A stretch of DNA of 64,000 nt from Lepeophtheirus salmonis (GCF_016086655.4 NC_052135.2:70219702-70283701), one strand, 5' to 3'; shown: positions 36,701 to 48,544, counted from the stretch's first letter. Numbers and translations are program-made. Notes: generated from the sequence alone by a model not told the origin.

Positions 36701-36737
36701 TTGTACAACTTGTGGGCTGATGAAATGTATATCTTAC

Positions 36738-37577
36738 AGGCAATGTGGAAAATCGGCATCTTGCAAAATGCCGGGTCAATTTATAAAATTTCCAATATTG
36801 TGTGGCCATTTTACGTTCATTAACAGTGTCAGGTATTATGATTGTGGGTAATTTGATTATTAAACAATTCATTGCAAGCAATTTGATCATCAAGGATTTT
36901 ATTAAGGTACAATTTTGTTGCAAGCAATTTGGTAATCCAGTGCAGGGATGCCCAAACTGTGTACTGTGGCCCACTCCTCATTTTCACTTCAAGTAGCATT
37001 TTTTTCAGCAAAATTGTTGCAGTATCATAAAAACGCGTGGAACGCGAATGACACGTACAACAATTGACAAATATTTGACGGTATCTTATGTTTTCTGGGA
37101 ATCTAACAGGATTGCCAGATTAGCTTTTTTAAGCAGTTTAGCCTTGAAGAATTAGATTTGGCCTTTTTTACATTTCGTCTAAAAATTGAAATAAATTTGT
37201 ACTTAATAGTTTGTTTTTTTATTAGACATTTTCAAGAAATTTAACTTAATAGGTTCTGAGGCCGAAGTATATTTTGCAAAATAGATTTGAGTCTTTCGTG
37301 ACAATTTCTTATCATACAATAGTTAGTTTGATTATGTGTACACTATGTATATAAATTTCTACGAAAATTTACCGAAATATCAAATTGATAGCAATCAAGT
37401 TGTATCATAATCAAGTCCTTAACGATCAAATTGTTTGGCATTGAATTTTTTAATAATCAAATTACCCCTGACAATGTGAATGAAGTTAAAACGACCATTG
37501 ACGACTGTTTTCGAAATTTTATAGATCCAGACATTTTGCCTACTCTAACGTGCATTTTCCACATTGTCGGTAATACC
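36738..37577. mobile_element. Foldback element 2 with ~210 bp inverted arms
   Basis: Left arm about 36738-36950 and right arm about 37365-37577 are inverted copies. Shared blocks are CAATGTGGAAAAT, TATAAAATTTC, GTGTCAGG/TTGTCAGG, GGTAATTTGATTATTAAA, GCAATTTGATCATCAAGGA and TTGCAAGCAATTTGG. Two arm-internal sub-repeats (CAAGCAATTTG) recur. It abuts foldback element 1 and has an unrelated loop (36950-37365). Apparent reading frames here are artefacts of the repeats. Confidence 0.7.
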
Positions 37578-37734
37578 TAAATACATATTACACAGACACT
37601 TAATCATTAATTAAATTTAGTATGCCTTAAAAAAAAGTTTTGTGTTATGAGTTTGTTGTAAGACCATGGGAGTATGTCTCACGAACCATAAACATCAGTA
37701 ATTGCATTGATATTTTGTGGGTTTGTAATCGTAA

Positions 37735-37955
37735 GTCATTAGTTTTTGTCAGAGTTTCATCAGTGTCATAATAATAATCTTCGTCAGAAATTGTCATTGT
37801 TTCAGCGTAGTTATTTTTTATTTCGTTTTCGTCATGATTTTTGTCAGATCTGTGTCTCGGCTTTGTCATGATTTTGTTAGATTTTGTCTTCGTCAGGAAA
37901 AAAAGTTTCGTTAAAGAAATGATTTCGTCTCGTCAGGCTTGACAAAGTTAACACT
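37735..37955 (+). repeat. CTTCGTCAG-type repeat, right copy
   Basis: A direct repeat of 35515-35700, including GTCATTAGTTTTTGTCAGAG, ATCTTCGTCAGAAATTGTC, TGATTTTGTTAGATTTTGTC and TTCGTCAGG. The reverse strand gives an Asp/Glu/Thr-rich frame that is a by-product of the repeat and is not called as a gene. Confidence 0.6.
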
Positions 37956-38844
37956 GTTATACCGTCATGATAGATATAAGGAAGAGCCGTGATACAGGAC
38001 ATGATGGCTGCAACCCAAGGAGAAACGATCAAATTCACCTCCGGATTCATCCTTAGTCTGTAGCTCGATCCCTCTCTGATACTGCATAAGAGACAAACTC
38101 ACAAGTATATTATTCCTATCGCTTCGCATAGCAAGAAATGTATATACATATATGGTGTTTCAACATAAAAGCCATATTGAACAAAAATCAAGAAAAAGGT
38201 GAAAATCCCAATTTATTTTTTACTTCATATATTATTCGTACATGTCACTATTTCACAGATATATTTGGCTCACGTATAGGCTTTATATTTAAATCTGAGG
38301 ATGGTCTAAGATACCCAATCATTTTACCTATAGTTAAGAGCTTTTATTTGATTTGAGAGACTTATATGAGTCCCAATATGGCCGTTCAAATCAAATTTAT
38401 CATCTCCTTATTCTTTTATTGTGAAGTTTGAATTTTTCTCTAATTTAAGTGCCTTCGAAGGGTTAATCAATATAATTTTAAGATAGAAATTAAGAAAAAT
38501 TTGTATAGGAATACAAAATATGTAATCTACATTCAATTTTGAGAAGTATTATCCCGGCTTATTTTTGTGTTGACGGGCCACATATATTTCAATAAAGTAC
38601 ACATTATTCAGTGTTTCGATAAAAAAAAAGTATACAAGGTTATTACTTTATCCAAATTAATAAATAAGGTAGGCTTATAAAAAAGAATATTGAAATAACG
38701 GATTTTTATCTATATGAAAAGTAGATAGGAATCCGAATACAAAATACTTGTTCAACAAAAATAACTTATCAGGGATCCGGTATTTAATTCCTTGAAATTG
38801 ATTTTTTTTAAGGAAAAATCCATCAGTTAGAATAAGAAATCATC
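37956..38844. other. No gene recognised
   Basis: AT-rich upstream region of the Myb/SANT-like gene; no promoter element is clear. Confidence 0.3.
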
Positions 38845-39409
38845 ATGTCTGAACAAAGAAGGAGTAATTATACCAACCGTGAGATAAACGTAATAGTTGG
38901 TCTTATGGAGAAGTATTCAAGCTTAATTGAGAGTAAAAAAACGGACCCCGCGACAAGAACAGTAAAAGAAAAGGCTTGGAACCAAGTGTGTAGCTTCTAC
39001 AATACTCGCCAATGTATTCAAGTTCAAATATCTGTATCTCAACTAAAAGCTTGTTGGAAAAATTTAAAATTCAAAGCCCTTAAGGACTCATGTTCCCCAC
39101 AATTAATTGGGAGAATCAAACGTATATTATCACCGCCCATTAATCCAGAAGATTCATGTAAGTTCTCTTAATTCATCAGCAAAATTGTAAAATGTACTAT
39201 TATTTTTAAATATTATTTTAGATATTGATAATCCTAAATCAACTCAAAAGGTTTCTCCAGAAACAGAAGAAAAAATTTTGGCGAACGAAAAATTAAAGAA
39301 AAGAAATTTGGTATTAGAAAGTAATTTTTATGAATTGAGGAACAAACATTTTGAATTAAAAATAAAAAAATTAGAAAAACAAATAAAAGAAATAAAAAAT
39401 TTCAGATAA
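38845..39409 (+). CDS. Myb/SANT-like DNA-binding domain protein (two exons)
   Basis: Spliced CDS join(38845..39157, 39222..39409), 166 residues, starting at ATG 38845. The 64-bp intron has a GTAAGT donor and TTTTAG acceptor, joined in phase 1 to a Tyr codon, and exon 2 is open to the TAA at 39407-39409. Residues ~5-85 fit the Myb_DNA-bind_5/zeste-type pattern: an N-terminal NYTNREI, VIVGLMEKY, EKAWNQV, FYNTR, and QLKACWKNLKFKA. The C-terminus is Lys/Glu/Leu/Ile-rich and likely coiled-coil (KKLEKQIKEIKNF). Such proteins bind DNA in the nucleus and occur both as host regulators and in transposons such as Harbinger. No transposase partner is seen nearby, and the frame is intact. Role unknown. 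Confidence 0.75.
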
Positions 39410-41225
39410 ATAAGATTCCATATTTTTTATCATTTCATTAGCATTCGTTGCTGGCGTTAATTTACTCTAATTTTTACTGTAAAATGTAAAAGTCTACGAG
39501 GTAGATAATATACTTTGCTCACAAATCCCAAGTCTTTGAATATTTGATGGAATCCTCGGATTTCGAGTTAATTCCATGTCAATAATTATATAGGACTATC
39601 CCCAGAATGTATTTTCAAGTGGTGTGGGATATTTGACAATATGGTTTTTTTAATATAAATACCAAATTTGAGACAAACGTCCATTTTAGAATAATTTGAA
39701 CGAATAATCTTTTTCAAGACAAATAGTAAAAAAACAATACAATTTTGACTTTCAAAATTAGTAGATTATAATGCATTTTTTTAAGTGGTATTACTTAATC
39801 ACTATATCAAAAATGTGGGGCGGGGATGGGCAATGTCACCGATGGGCTATGATATGCCTCTGATATGGACCATGGTATTGAGTATTTTTTTAGAATTTGA
39901 TAGCATTCATGTGCTAGTCTAGTAAAGAGTCTTAGCTATCGAGTGTATCAAAGTCAAGTCATTGATTGTGAGATGAAGTCAAGTTTCAATTCTTCAAAAT
40001 ATGGACTCAATTCTACGTATAGTGGCACGTATCGAATCCAAGTTCACACTTCGATGTCTAACTATAACATTTCTGGTGTAACATGAATATGTAAAAGTTT
40101 ATTGAATTATAATTATTCCCGAAGTTAAAATAGGGTATTATAATAACTTGTATACAAGCCTTGTTGTTCATCAACCGCAATGAAATGTTACCTATATATA
40201 ATATCTGATATACCAAGATTGGTTAATTATTTAATATTTACGGATGATCACCCCCGACGAAAGCTCTGAAGCTTACCTTTATTTAGTTACTCAAAAGTGA
40301 ATAGTTTATTGATGATTGCAGTTGTGATGCTTTGGACTTCTGATAATGCCATTCTTTAATGGACATTAATTAAGGCTACTGTATTAATGTCATATTTTAT
40401 TAAAAGTATAGCTTTACATTTCCAATTCCGTTCTGTTTTGTGACTCGTAAAAAGTAAAGGTATATATTTCTGAATAGCTACAAATCTTCAAGAGTCCTTA
40501 AGTCTCACCCAAATCATGAGGCGGATAAGCATTTCCTTCATTGTCGTCATTTGGGATTCAAGATAGCAAATTTTTCTTTGAGACAACAAGTGTATTTTTT
40601 TATAGTGGTAAAGGATACTGGATATCCCCCTCCATGAGGTTATCGAGGAAGAGTTATCAGCATAAGCGTAATTATATATAGGGATATATCATATAGGAGT
40701 TTTTTTTTGCCAGATTAAAGACACTATCATACTAGAAGAATATCGACGATGATTTGGATCCAGAGTAGCTAGCTTCAGCTGTTGCACTATAAACAAAATC
40801 TTGTCATCTTGTATTTCTTGCACCAATCGATGTATGAATTATAATATAAATATAACTTTAAATACTTAATTTATATTGTTTTCATATTTTGACTACAAAA
40901 AATTTAGAAAAAAAAAATTAGAGAGACTCTAAAAAATTTGCCGTAAATTTTTTTCAGCCTGCAAAAATAAAATCTTGAATTGGGGTGATGCCCCAACAGC
41001 TGTGGTTCCCACCCGATTTTAACCCATGCCCCACCAATGCATCTCTGAAATGTGGATGCACCGGGATATTTGATTTACGGTGTTTAAAAATTTACTGTTA
41101 TTCACGGTAAGGAAGTTTAATAAGCCATTAACTTGTCTCTTAAAGAAAATTCCAAAGAACATAGCATCCATGAAGGGAAAAATATAAAACGATAGAAGAG
41201 TTAAATAAATAAAGATTCCAAACAT
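39410..41225. other. No gene recognised
   Basis: AT-rich. GAATGTATTTTCAAGTGG near 39606 recurs near 23290. Nothing else supported. Confidence 0.3.
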
Positions 41226-42491
41226 ACGATAAATTGGAACTATCTTAAAATTCAACCTGCTTCATAAAAATGGAATTTGGAGTGTATTTGTTAATATGAA
41301 AAAGTAACACATGATATTAAACAATAAATTTATTCAATATGTCCCCCTCAGCAGCCACCATCTTCTCCATCCTGCCCCTAAAGGATTTGCATGCCCTGAT
41401 GACTTCGGCGGAATCGACAGCATTCCACTCCCTCGTAATGGATCCCTTCAGGGCCGCGATGCTCTTGTAGCTGACCTTGCACACCTCCTTTTCCAACTTC
41501 CCCTACCAGTAGTAATCACACAGATTGAGGTCGGGGGAGTTGGAGGGCCAGGTGTTGCGATCCCAGAAAGTGATGTCGAAGAGTTGAATTAAAAAAAGTT
41601 GAAGAGGTTAGTGGTCCTCATGGCGATGTGTACGGGCGCTGAGTCTTGTTGGAATATGAACTCCCTCCCAGCGGCCGTATCCTTCATGCAGGGGATGACA
41701 AACTCCTCCATGACTTCACAGTACCTTATCGCGTTAACCCTTTCCTTGGGATTGAAGAAGAAAGGAGGCATCACCTCACCGGTGCTGCGGATGACACCCA
41801 GGGTCATCACGGAGGCCGGGAACTTTGTGACCGCAGGGACCTCTTCTCTCTCCTTGGCAAGCCACCTGTCATTCTGGACGTTGTAGCCTCTGTCGACAGT
41901 CCAGTTCTTCTCGTCGGAGAAGAATATGATTCTTCTCCCATGGCTATTCAGGTCATTGAGGAGACGCTTAACGTTGGGGAGCCTGGTGGCCTTCATGGAT
42001 GCCGTGAGGATGTGTTGTTTGGCCATTCAGTATGACCTGTACCCGAGGTCCTTATTCACAGCCTTGGAGACCAGCTGCTTGCTCACTCCACGGTGCTTGG
42101 CCAACCTGGACAAAGAAGTCCCTGGTGAAGCCTTGATGGATTTCCGGAGGCCTCCAAGGAAGCGGGAGTGCAGATTCGGTCACTTCTCATGTTGTGGGCC
42201 TTGCGGCAGACCTTCCCCTCAACCTCCCAGGTATTGAAGACCCGTGGTCTTGGGGTAGTTAAGAAGCTTGTAGATAGCAGAGGGCTTGTGTCCCGCGCGA
42301 GACAACTCGAGGATGGTGTCTCTCCTTGCTTGTTCCATGATGACTATTGTTTGTTGTCAAAACAATTGTGGTGGAAGTTATAGTGTATTGTTCACGCAAC
42401 CTTTTATATTAGTAGGATTTAACCCCGAATATCCATATTATGGATCTGGATGAAGTTTAAAGTAGTTCCAATTTATTGTGGACACCCTGTA
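41226..42491 (-). mobile_element. maT-like (DD37D) mariner element, nearly full length
   Basis: The right end (plus strand) is ...GTGGACACCCTGTA at 42491, giving an inverted repeat that starts TACAGGGTGTCCAC. The left end starts at ACGATAAATTGGAACTA (41226), which matches the internal part of that repeat; the outer TACAGGGTGTCC is absent. The 1,266-bp element is highly similar to the truncated plus-strand copy at 7736-8457 over their shared ~720 bp. It contains one broken transposase gene. With one damaged terminus it should not be mobile. Confidence 0.8.
41330..42338 (-). pseudogene. maT-like transposase, frameshifted
   Basis: Begins MEQARRDTILELSRAGHKPS (ATG at 42338-42336), a typical Tc1/mariner helix-turn-helix start, followed by a degraded second DNA-binding region. 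The longest intact frame (42026-41589) holds FFSDEKNWTVD (first Asp), VMTLGVIRSTGEVMPPFFF and FQQDSAPVH (second Asp). The third Asp lies in another frame in SPDLNLCDYY; counting from the second Asp to the Asp of LCD gives 37 intervening residues, i.e. the DD37D (maT) spacing. A one-base deletion near the end turns the terminal EGGHIE into EGDIL. Several frameshifts make it inactive. Confidence 0.85.
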
Positions 42492-43690
42492 TAATAAAGA
42501 ACTGAAATCAGAAGTAGAAATATTTGACTGGAATTTATTCTGTGATACTTTGATCATTTTAATTATTGAACTAATAAAAAATAAAAATTGAGCCCACCTA
42601 AAGATGTAGGTTAGTGAGATCCTTGTGGGCAAATTCTTCGGTTTAAATAACTAATTCAATAATTTTTTGAACATTTACTTTAGAAGACCCTTAAACAAAT
42701 ATCTACTTCCATTTTGAGTTGGAGATTCTGCGCTGTAAGTTTATTATTTTGGGGGAATTCAAATATTACCTCAAAATGGAACAGTGGATAAAATACCACA
42801 TGATATTGATATAAAATTACAATTAACTTACACAAATATTATAAACGTATGTACAAAATTCATATTAGTTTACCATAAGGAATTTCTCATTTTGCCAAGT
42901 GATGTCTTTTATCACTACAGGTTGCGTGATCAAAGCTTGTGCTCTTCCAGAGGGCACTATAACTCTTATGTATTTTATCTATAATTGTTATATAAAAAGC
43001 GCCATCTACAGTAAAAAAAATAATTCTATATTATGTATATACAAGAATGAGATGGAATTCCGGATTTCTGTAGAAAAATCAAATTACTGCGTTGCTATCC
43101 GATAAATATTGGTATCACTGAAATCAAGAGGTAAAACTACATCAAATAACTTTAATTATCACCTTCAAATCTAAATGTTTTTAAATCTTTTCACATACAT
43201 ACAAAAGGAAGAAACAAATGTAAACCTTATTGTCGGTCTATAGTTAATTAAAAATGTATCTCTATTATTTTTATTTCATTATATTATATATAAGAGCCTA
43301 ATATAAAATAGGTTTTAAAGATAAATTATTACATCGTTAAATAATCTTATTTTCATAGTATAGACAATAAATAATTATTAATTATTGGAAATAATTATAA
43401 TTTTTTCTCTAATTATCCTACTTTTCTCATTCCTAATCAATTAAAAAAAAGTACCAGTGCATATCTAGCCATTTCATAGTGATTTTGAATACATATTCCT
43501 TTAATTGCATTCAAATATCACTGTTTATCATTGCCATAAAGTTTTATCCAATTACGGTATAAAGTTTTTTTTTATTCTAAAACATTTGATGAAGTTTCAA
43601 CAAGATTTCTTGGACATTGGTCAATTTTATGGAGTATAAATATGGACCCCCAATATGGTATTACATTTAATTATAGACTTTATTCAATTT
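42492..43690. other. No gene recognised
   Basis: AT-rich sequence upstream of the 43691 gene. Short frames lack domains. A promoter is not evident. Confidence 0.3.
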
Positions 43691-44437
43691 ATGATGTAAG
43701 TGAAAAAACTCTATAATCGTTATGGTATAAAAATTAAAGTATATAATTGTTTTTGCAGATTTTACAAAATGGGTCCTAGAAAAAATAGAAGTGGTCCGAA
43801 AGGATTAGGATTTTTACATGTTGAGAAATATTACAATAACTTTCCATCCAAAAAAGAAGATCTATTATTTGGTCACGTTCTTTATATTTACTTCGCTTTA
43901 GGAGATTATAGGCAATGTCTGACTAAAAAGAAATTAATGGAACTTTGTCAATTACACTTTAAAGACTTACCTTATGAATCTAGTTTAAATGGAAAAATAG
44001 CGTTGGTCGTTCGTACTCAAAAAAAGTTTAAAACTCCTAAGAATTTCAATTCAATGGAAAAATATAAAAACTGGTGTAATGAACCATTTTCAATATCCTT
44101 AGTTCATGAAAACTTAGATAATACATCTGATGATGTAGACAAATCACAACTTGATCTTTCAAATGTCTCAAACACCTCTATAAAAACACAAACCGAGGAT
44201 CACAGTGAAGACTTAAAGTATATTAAAAAAGAATTGAAGCAATGCCGGGATAAACATAGCCAGCTATTGAAGTCTAATCGTGATAGGGCAAGGGTACATT
44301 CTTTTAAATATGTTAAAAAAGAAAGATTTGACGAAGCCGTGAAGCTGATTGTATCACTTAAGGAAGAAAATAAAAAATTAAATTCGGAAATTAGACAATT
44401 AACCTATCAATTAATCAACTGTGAAAAAATATCGTGA
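43691..44437 (+). CDS. Unrecognised protein with C-terminal coiled coil (two exons)
   Basis: Proposed CDS join(43691..43695, 43759..44437), 227 residues. ATGAT is followed by a perfect GTAAGT donor and, 63 bp later, a TTTTTGCAG acceptor; splicing gives MIFYKMGPRKNRSG in frame, and an alternative start is the ATG at 43769. I do not recognise the family. Residues ~6-20 are basic and Gly-rich, ~25-115 look globular (LLFGHVLYIYFALGDYRQC), ~125-165 are Asp/Ser/Thr-rich, and ~165-225 are a Lys/Glu/Leu-rich coiled coil. A second frame continues from 44421 to a TAA at 44571-44573, offset by one base next to an A6 run, so the protein may originally have been ~45 residues longer. It could be a host gene or a transposon accessory protein. 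Confidence 0.5.
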
Positions 44438-44573
44438 AATTATCCGGATGCGTCAATCCTATACAACTGATAGTCAGGGATGTGCTGAAAGTTTGGCAAC
44501 ACAATTAAATCAGGAGGACAAACAATATTTAATAAATGTTATTACCGCCTTCAATCGAATATCATTTTATTAA

Positions 44574-45632
44574 AGCTTATGTTTCATTTCTCTGAAGAAT
44601 GTGATAACTATAAGAATCCTATGGCAATTATCCTGCCCCTCTTCAATTCGTCACATTGGAGGATTCGAATACCTTTCGTTCTATTTCGCCATCGTCTCTT
44701 AATTCTCATGATATTTTCTCTCATCGTTTTTGTCTTTTAATATTATTTATTTCATAATATCTAAATTAATTACAATTTATCTTCTTATCCAATATTTGTT
44801 CTTACATTCAAATCCATATTGATATTAAAAATGTTTTGTCCAAATTAATGTAATCTTCAGCTCAATTGCACATTGTTATTGTAACAACTTTTTTATTTTA
44901 TAAATGAATCTATTTTTATATTACTTTAAGAATATACATGTTATCAATTAGGGAAAATATTAATTGCAAGATTAAGGGATTAAACAACTTTTCATTGCAA
45001 ATTAAAATTTAAGATATTGTATCAACTTTATAGGGCTGTGAATAGAGCCTGTGTTGATAATTAATAATGACTTTTTTTTTTCAATTTAAAATATTAAATG
45101 AAATTAGTTTCCTTACGGTTAAATTTCTCAAAGATTTGAAAGATATGGGCCAAAGGCTGTGGAGTCGGTGCCTTTTTTGGTGGAGTCAGGAGTCGGAAAA
45201 TTTGTACCGAATCCGACTTCAAAAAATATTATAATTTATCTAAATAAAACTAATTGATACTCTAAGGTATATAATGAGTTTTTAAACGAACTGGAAATTT
45301 GGACTGCTTTAATTTAATGATTTTAATTTGTTTTGAAATGCTTCTTTTCTTTATTTAAGTATGCCCTTCCACATAATGAGACCTTCCATCTATATTCGTG
45401 ACCCTTTGAAGTGCTATATCGAAGTCGATATCATTCTCTATCTCTTCACTCCGCGTTCCTTCACTTGACGTACCGAAGTTATTTCCTAATTATTAAAAGG
45501 TTGCGATAATTGTATTTAAACTATCCTCTACCGCTGTCTCCAATTTCGAAACAGAAAGAGAAGGTATGACGTACGGGCAAACTTATCCATGTTAACCGCC
45601 GAACGGATTGAATCGTGTTTCTTCCTTCTTAA
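44574..45632. other. No gene; GTCGG-type repeat at about 45140-45225
   Basis: About 45157-45215 contains GGCTGTGGAGTCGGTGCC and GGAGTCAGGAGTCGG, a widely seen interspersed repeat pattern of unknown class. The sequence downstream near 45298 matches 34800. The rest is AT-rich with nothing recognised. Confidence 0.4.
45629..45632 (+). other. TTAA target-site duplication, left
   Basis: TTAA directly before CCCATTA, the left terminus of the piggyBac element. The matching TTAA is at 47321-47324. Confidence 0.75.
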
Positions 45633-47320
45633 CCCATTATTATTAATATCGACTGGGAAGATATGTTCCCACTACAGAAAAACTGTTATTGCTCCACAAC
45701 CAAAAAAATATTCCAAATTATAACTGATTAGAAAGTTCCATATAAGTCTTGTAAATGTTTGATACTAGTTACAGACATATGTAGTTAGTAGCTTACGAGT
45801 ATTAGCCATATAAAATAGGTAAAGTGAGGTGTGGAGAAATAAGGAGAACCCTACAGAACTAAAGGGTTTGTTCTTACCAAACAAACAGTAATATATACAT
45901 AATCTTTTAGCATAATTTCATAGATGAAGAACTGTTCCATAATTTTGGACAATTTTATCTCATATTTTTACATAAATTTCATTATTTATAAGCATAAATA
46001 TAAAGGGTGGGAACAAATGTGCCCACTCGGCGTTGAGTGAAACTGAGTGCTTTCAAGTTTTAACCATTGCCCATTGAAGAAGCAGCAGCAGACGCGGAGT
46101 GTGACTCTGACTTATCTGACAATTAGTCGATATGTAATCCCGATCATTTAACCAGAATAATTTTGTTTTCTAAAGTCGTACCAATTGAAATTGAACCAGA
46201 AACACATGAATCTCCAGTGAGAAAGAAACCTCACAAAGATAAAATTATTTGACATAAAAATTCAAAAAAAATTTGGTGAAGATACAATTTTATCTGTATA
46301 TGCTTTAGAATACATTGGCTGCAATTTATTTGTAATAAATTAAGATTTATGGTATTAGAAGTCACTAGCATCTGATGATATGACTTTGGATAAACTAAGA
46401 GTATTTTTTGCGATACTAGTTCTCCCTGGTTACAATAAATTACCAAATCCACGATTTTAAAGGTCAGGCAAAGAAGATGTTCTGAGCCCTTTGGTGAACA
46501 ATTCTATGAGAGGAGACACGTTTGATCAAATAATACGATGCCTTCATATTTATGATAACATGCAAATGCAAAATGATATATTTCACAAAGTAAGACCAAT
46601 ATTCACACACATGAATCAGGTCATGACGAATAGTAAATTTTAAGGAAAATGTATGAGCGTGTATAAAATAATGGTGCAATATTATGGAAGGCATTGGATA
46701 AAAATATCTGATCATGGATTTGGCCACAGTTCAAATATTGAATTAGATATGGTAAATAAGACTGAACTAAGTGAAGGACAGCATGTCATCTGTGACAATT
46801 ATTTTGGAACTATTCTTATGGTGAAAGAACAGGCACGGATGAAAATTGCTTGCACTACAACTCATAGTGAAGATTGGTTGGATGGGGTTTCCAATCTTGT
46901 CAAGGCAACATATGAACAAAAAAGCTCGTGGATCAATGGAAGAGGCATATACAGATTGTGAGTCATTAGCGAAATGGAAAGATAGCAAAGTTGTAAGTGT
47001 AGCTTCAAAGAGTGTAAAGGCTGCACACCTCATATATGTAAAAAGTGCAAAGTTCCTTTGCACTCAGAATGCTCGGAACGTTACCACACGAAGGAGTGAA
47101 TGCTCCGGTATCATTTTATAATAAAAAGGATAATTTTCAAGTTGAAATTCATTAATGTAATATATTCAATATTTGTTATCTTATTAGCGAGTGGGAACAT
47201 ATGTTTCTTTATGTAAATTTTGAAATTTCATAGGTTTAAATGTCCTTGGGTACTTCTATGAGACAAACAAAATGACAATTACCTCAAATTTTGATGTAAA
47301 TAATTATGGGCATTAATGGG
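45633..47320 (+). mobile_element. piggyBac element with TTAA duplications and TIRs
   Basis: The left end reads CCCATTATTA and the right end, reverse-complemented, reads CCCATTAATG, each bordered outside by TTAA, the hallmark of piggyBac integration. A perfect 13-bp subterminal inverted repeat, ATATGTTCCCACT (45661-45673) against AGTGGGAACATAT (47190-47202), supports the same boundaries. A related GTGGGAACAAATGTGCCCAC palindrome is near 46010. The 1,688-bp element carries a broken transposase gene in the plus orientation. Confidence 0.85.
46090..47119 (+). pseudogene. piggyBac transposase, degenerate
   Basis: Frames together give, in order, an acidic N-terminus (near 46090), KLRVFFAILVLPGYNKLPNP (DDE_Tnp_1_7 start), VNNSMRGDTFDQIIRCLHIY and KVRPIFTHMN. 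The block MSVYKIMVQYYGRH follows, where active members have SVDESMVPYYGRH, so the first catalytic Asp is lost. CDNYFGTI follows, keeping the second Asp block. The C-terminus (about 47000-47119) encodes Cys-containing text like the family's C-rich tail, partly out of frame. Stops occur near 46132, 46250 and 46457. Known piggyBac transposases act by cut-and-paste at TTAA; this copy cannot. Confidence 0.85.
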
Positions 47321-48544
47321 TTAAGGGATTTTAAATTACAAAATATTATCACCTCACCCAGATGTGATATGTGTGACATATTGTGATATGAATATGATCC
47401 AGAATGGGAATTTTCAAATGAATAGGTTATGTGATTTTGAAATGTTCCGTATACATTTAAAGGATAGTATTTTAGACTTTTTAAAAAGAATAGGTTATAT
47501 GATTTGGAACTGTTCTGTATACATTTAAAGGATAATATCCTAGACTTTTTTGTTCATACTAAAGCTGTGAAGTTTCCAGTATGGTTATGGTTTAATACTT
47601 TACTATTTTTTCTAGTACATTTATAATTTTTCTTATAGAATAATCAATGAAATGTTTGAATAGAAAATTAAATTTGACAAAGTAAATCCTATAAGGCTTC
47701 TTTTTTTAGAAAATGTACCCCAGCATTTTGTTAAACGTTAATTGGATCACGATCATTTTACATATAAACACAACAAACCATTTTTGGGACAGTTAATAAA
47801 ATCTTCTGTAATTATAGTTTATGTAATAATACTTATTAAATAATTTATATATTCAATCATAGTCCAAATGGAGTTGCCCCTATAAAAAATCATTTATTTC
47901 ATTGCATATAATAATGCAATAAATAATTGTAGTGTAATTATTTAGTTTTTTTAATGTATTGGTGGGATAGGATTTACAATGAACATTAAAAATACTTGTA
48001 CTGATGAATAACTTTTTAATCAGTCCTTTAAATATATATAGTAATTATGGTATTAGTATATAAAACAAAGTTAATTAATAATACTCAGTACACAAAAAAT
48101 ACTATAAACTATAATCTAGTTATTGTAAATCAATTAATCATCATTCGATCATCCCTTCGAACCTCTTTATTTCTTATTTATGTGTATGTTTAAGATTTAC
48201 GTTACGTTTTATTTGCATCCTTTTCCAAAGAGATGATTCCTCACTTTAACATAATTTTTTTTCGATCTAAATCACTTTTCATGAGATTTAAGTGATTGGT
48301 ACACTCCAGATATTAGTAAAACTCATTGCTTTAGCCCAATAAATCTTTGAGTCTTAATTTTCTTCGGTTAAATACATAGATAGTAGGTGGTTATCAGTGG
48401 GTCTAATATTCTAGGCCTACGACTTAAGGGTACTACTTTTTTTATAAATGTTGGATTTATTTATTTAAAAATCTATTTTATAACTTACTTGTGAATTTAC
48501 CTTTACTCAACTGTACCAAAATACTTTTTATAAATTCAGGGTAA
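47321..48544. other. No gene recognised
   Basis: Starts with the right TTAA duplication (47321-47324). About 47435-47475 and 47497-47537 are two similar ~40-bp units (TTCTGTATACATTTAAAGGATA and a near copy), a small direct repeat. The rest is AT-rich. Confidence 0.4.

Noticed and set aside
36678..37011. Several overlapping frames on both strands
   Set aside because: They lie in the inverted arms of foldback elements 1 and 2 and mirror each other, so they are repeat by-products.
37645..37869. Reverse-strand frame rich in Asp, Glu, Thr and Tyr
   Set aside because: It is the translation of the CTTCGTCAG-type repeat read in reverse; the homologous repeat at 35515-35700 does not keep the frame.
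43700..43768. GTG at 43700 as the start of the coiled-coil gene
   Set aside because: It lies inside a plausible 63-bp intron (GTAAGT...TTTTTGCAG); the spliced ATG at 43691 or the ATG at 43769 is preferable.
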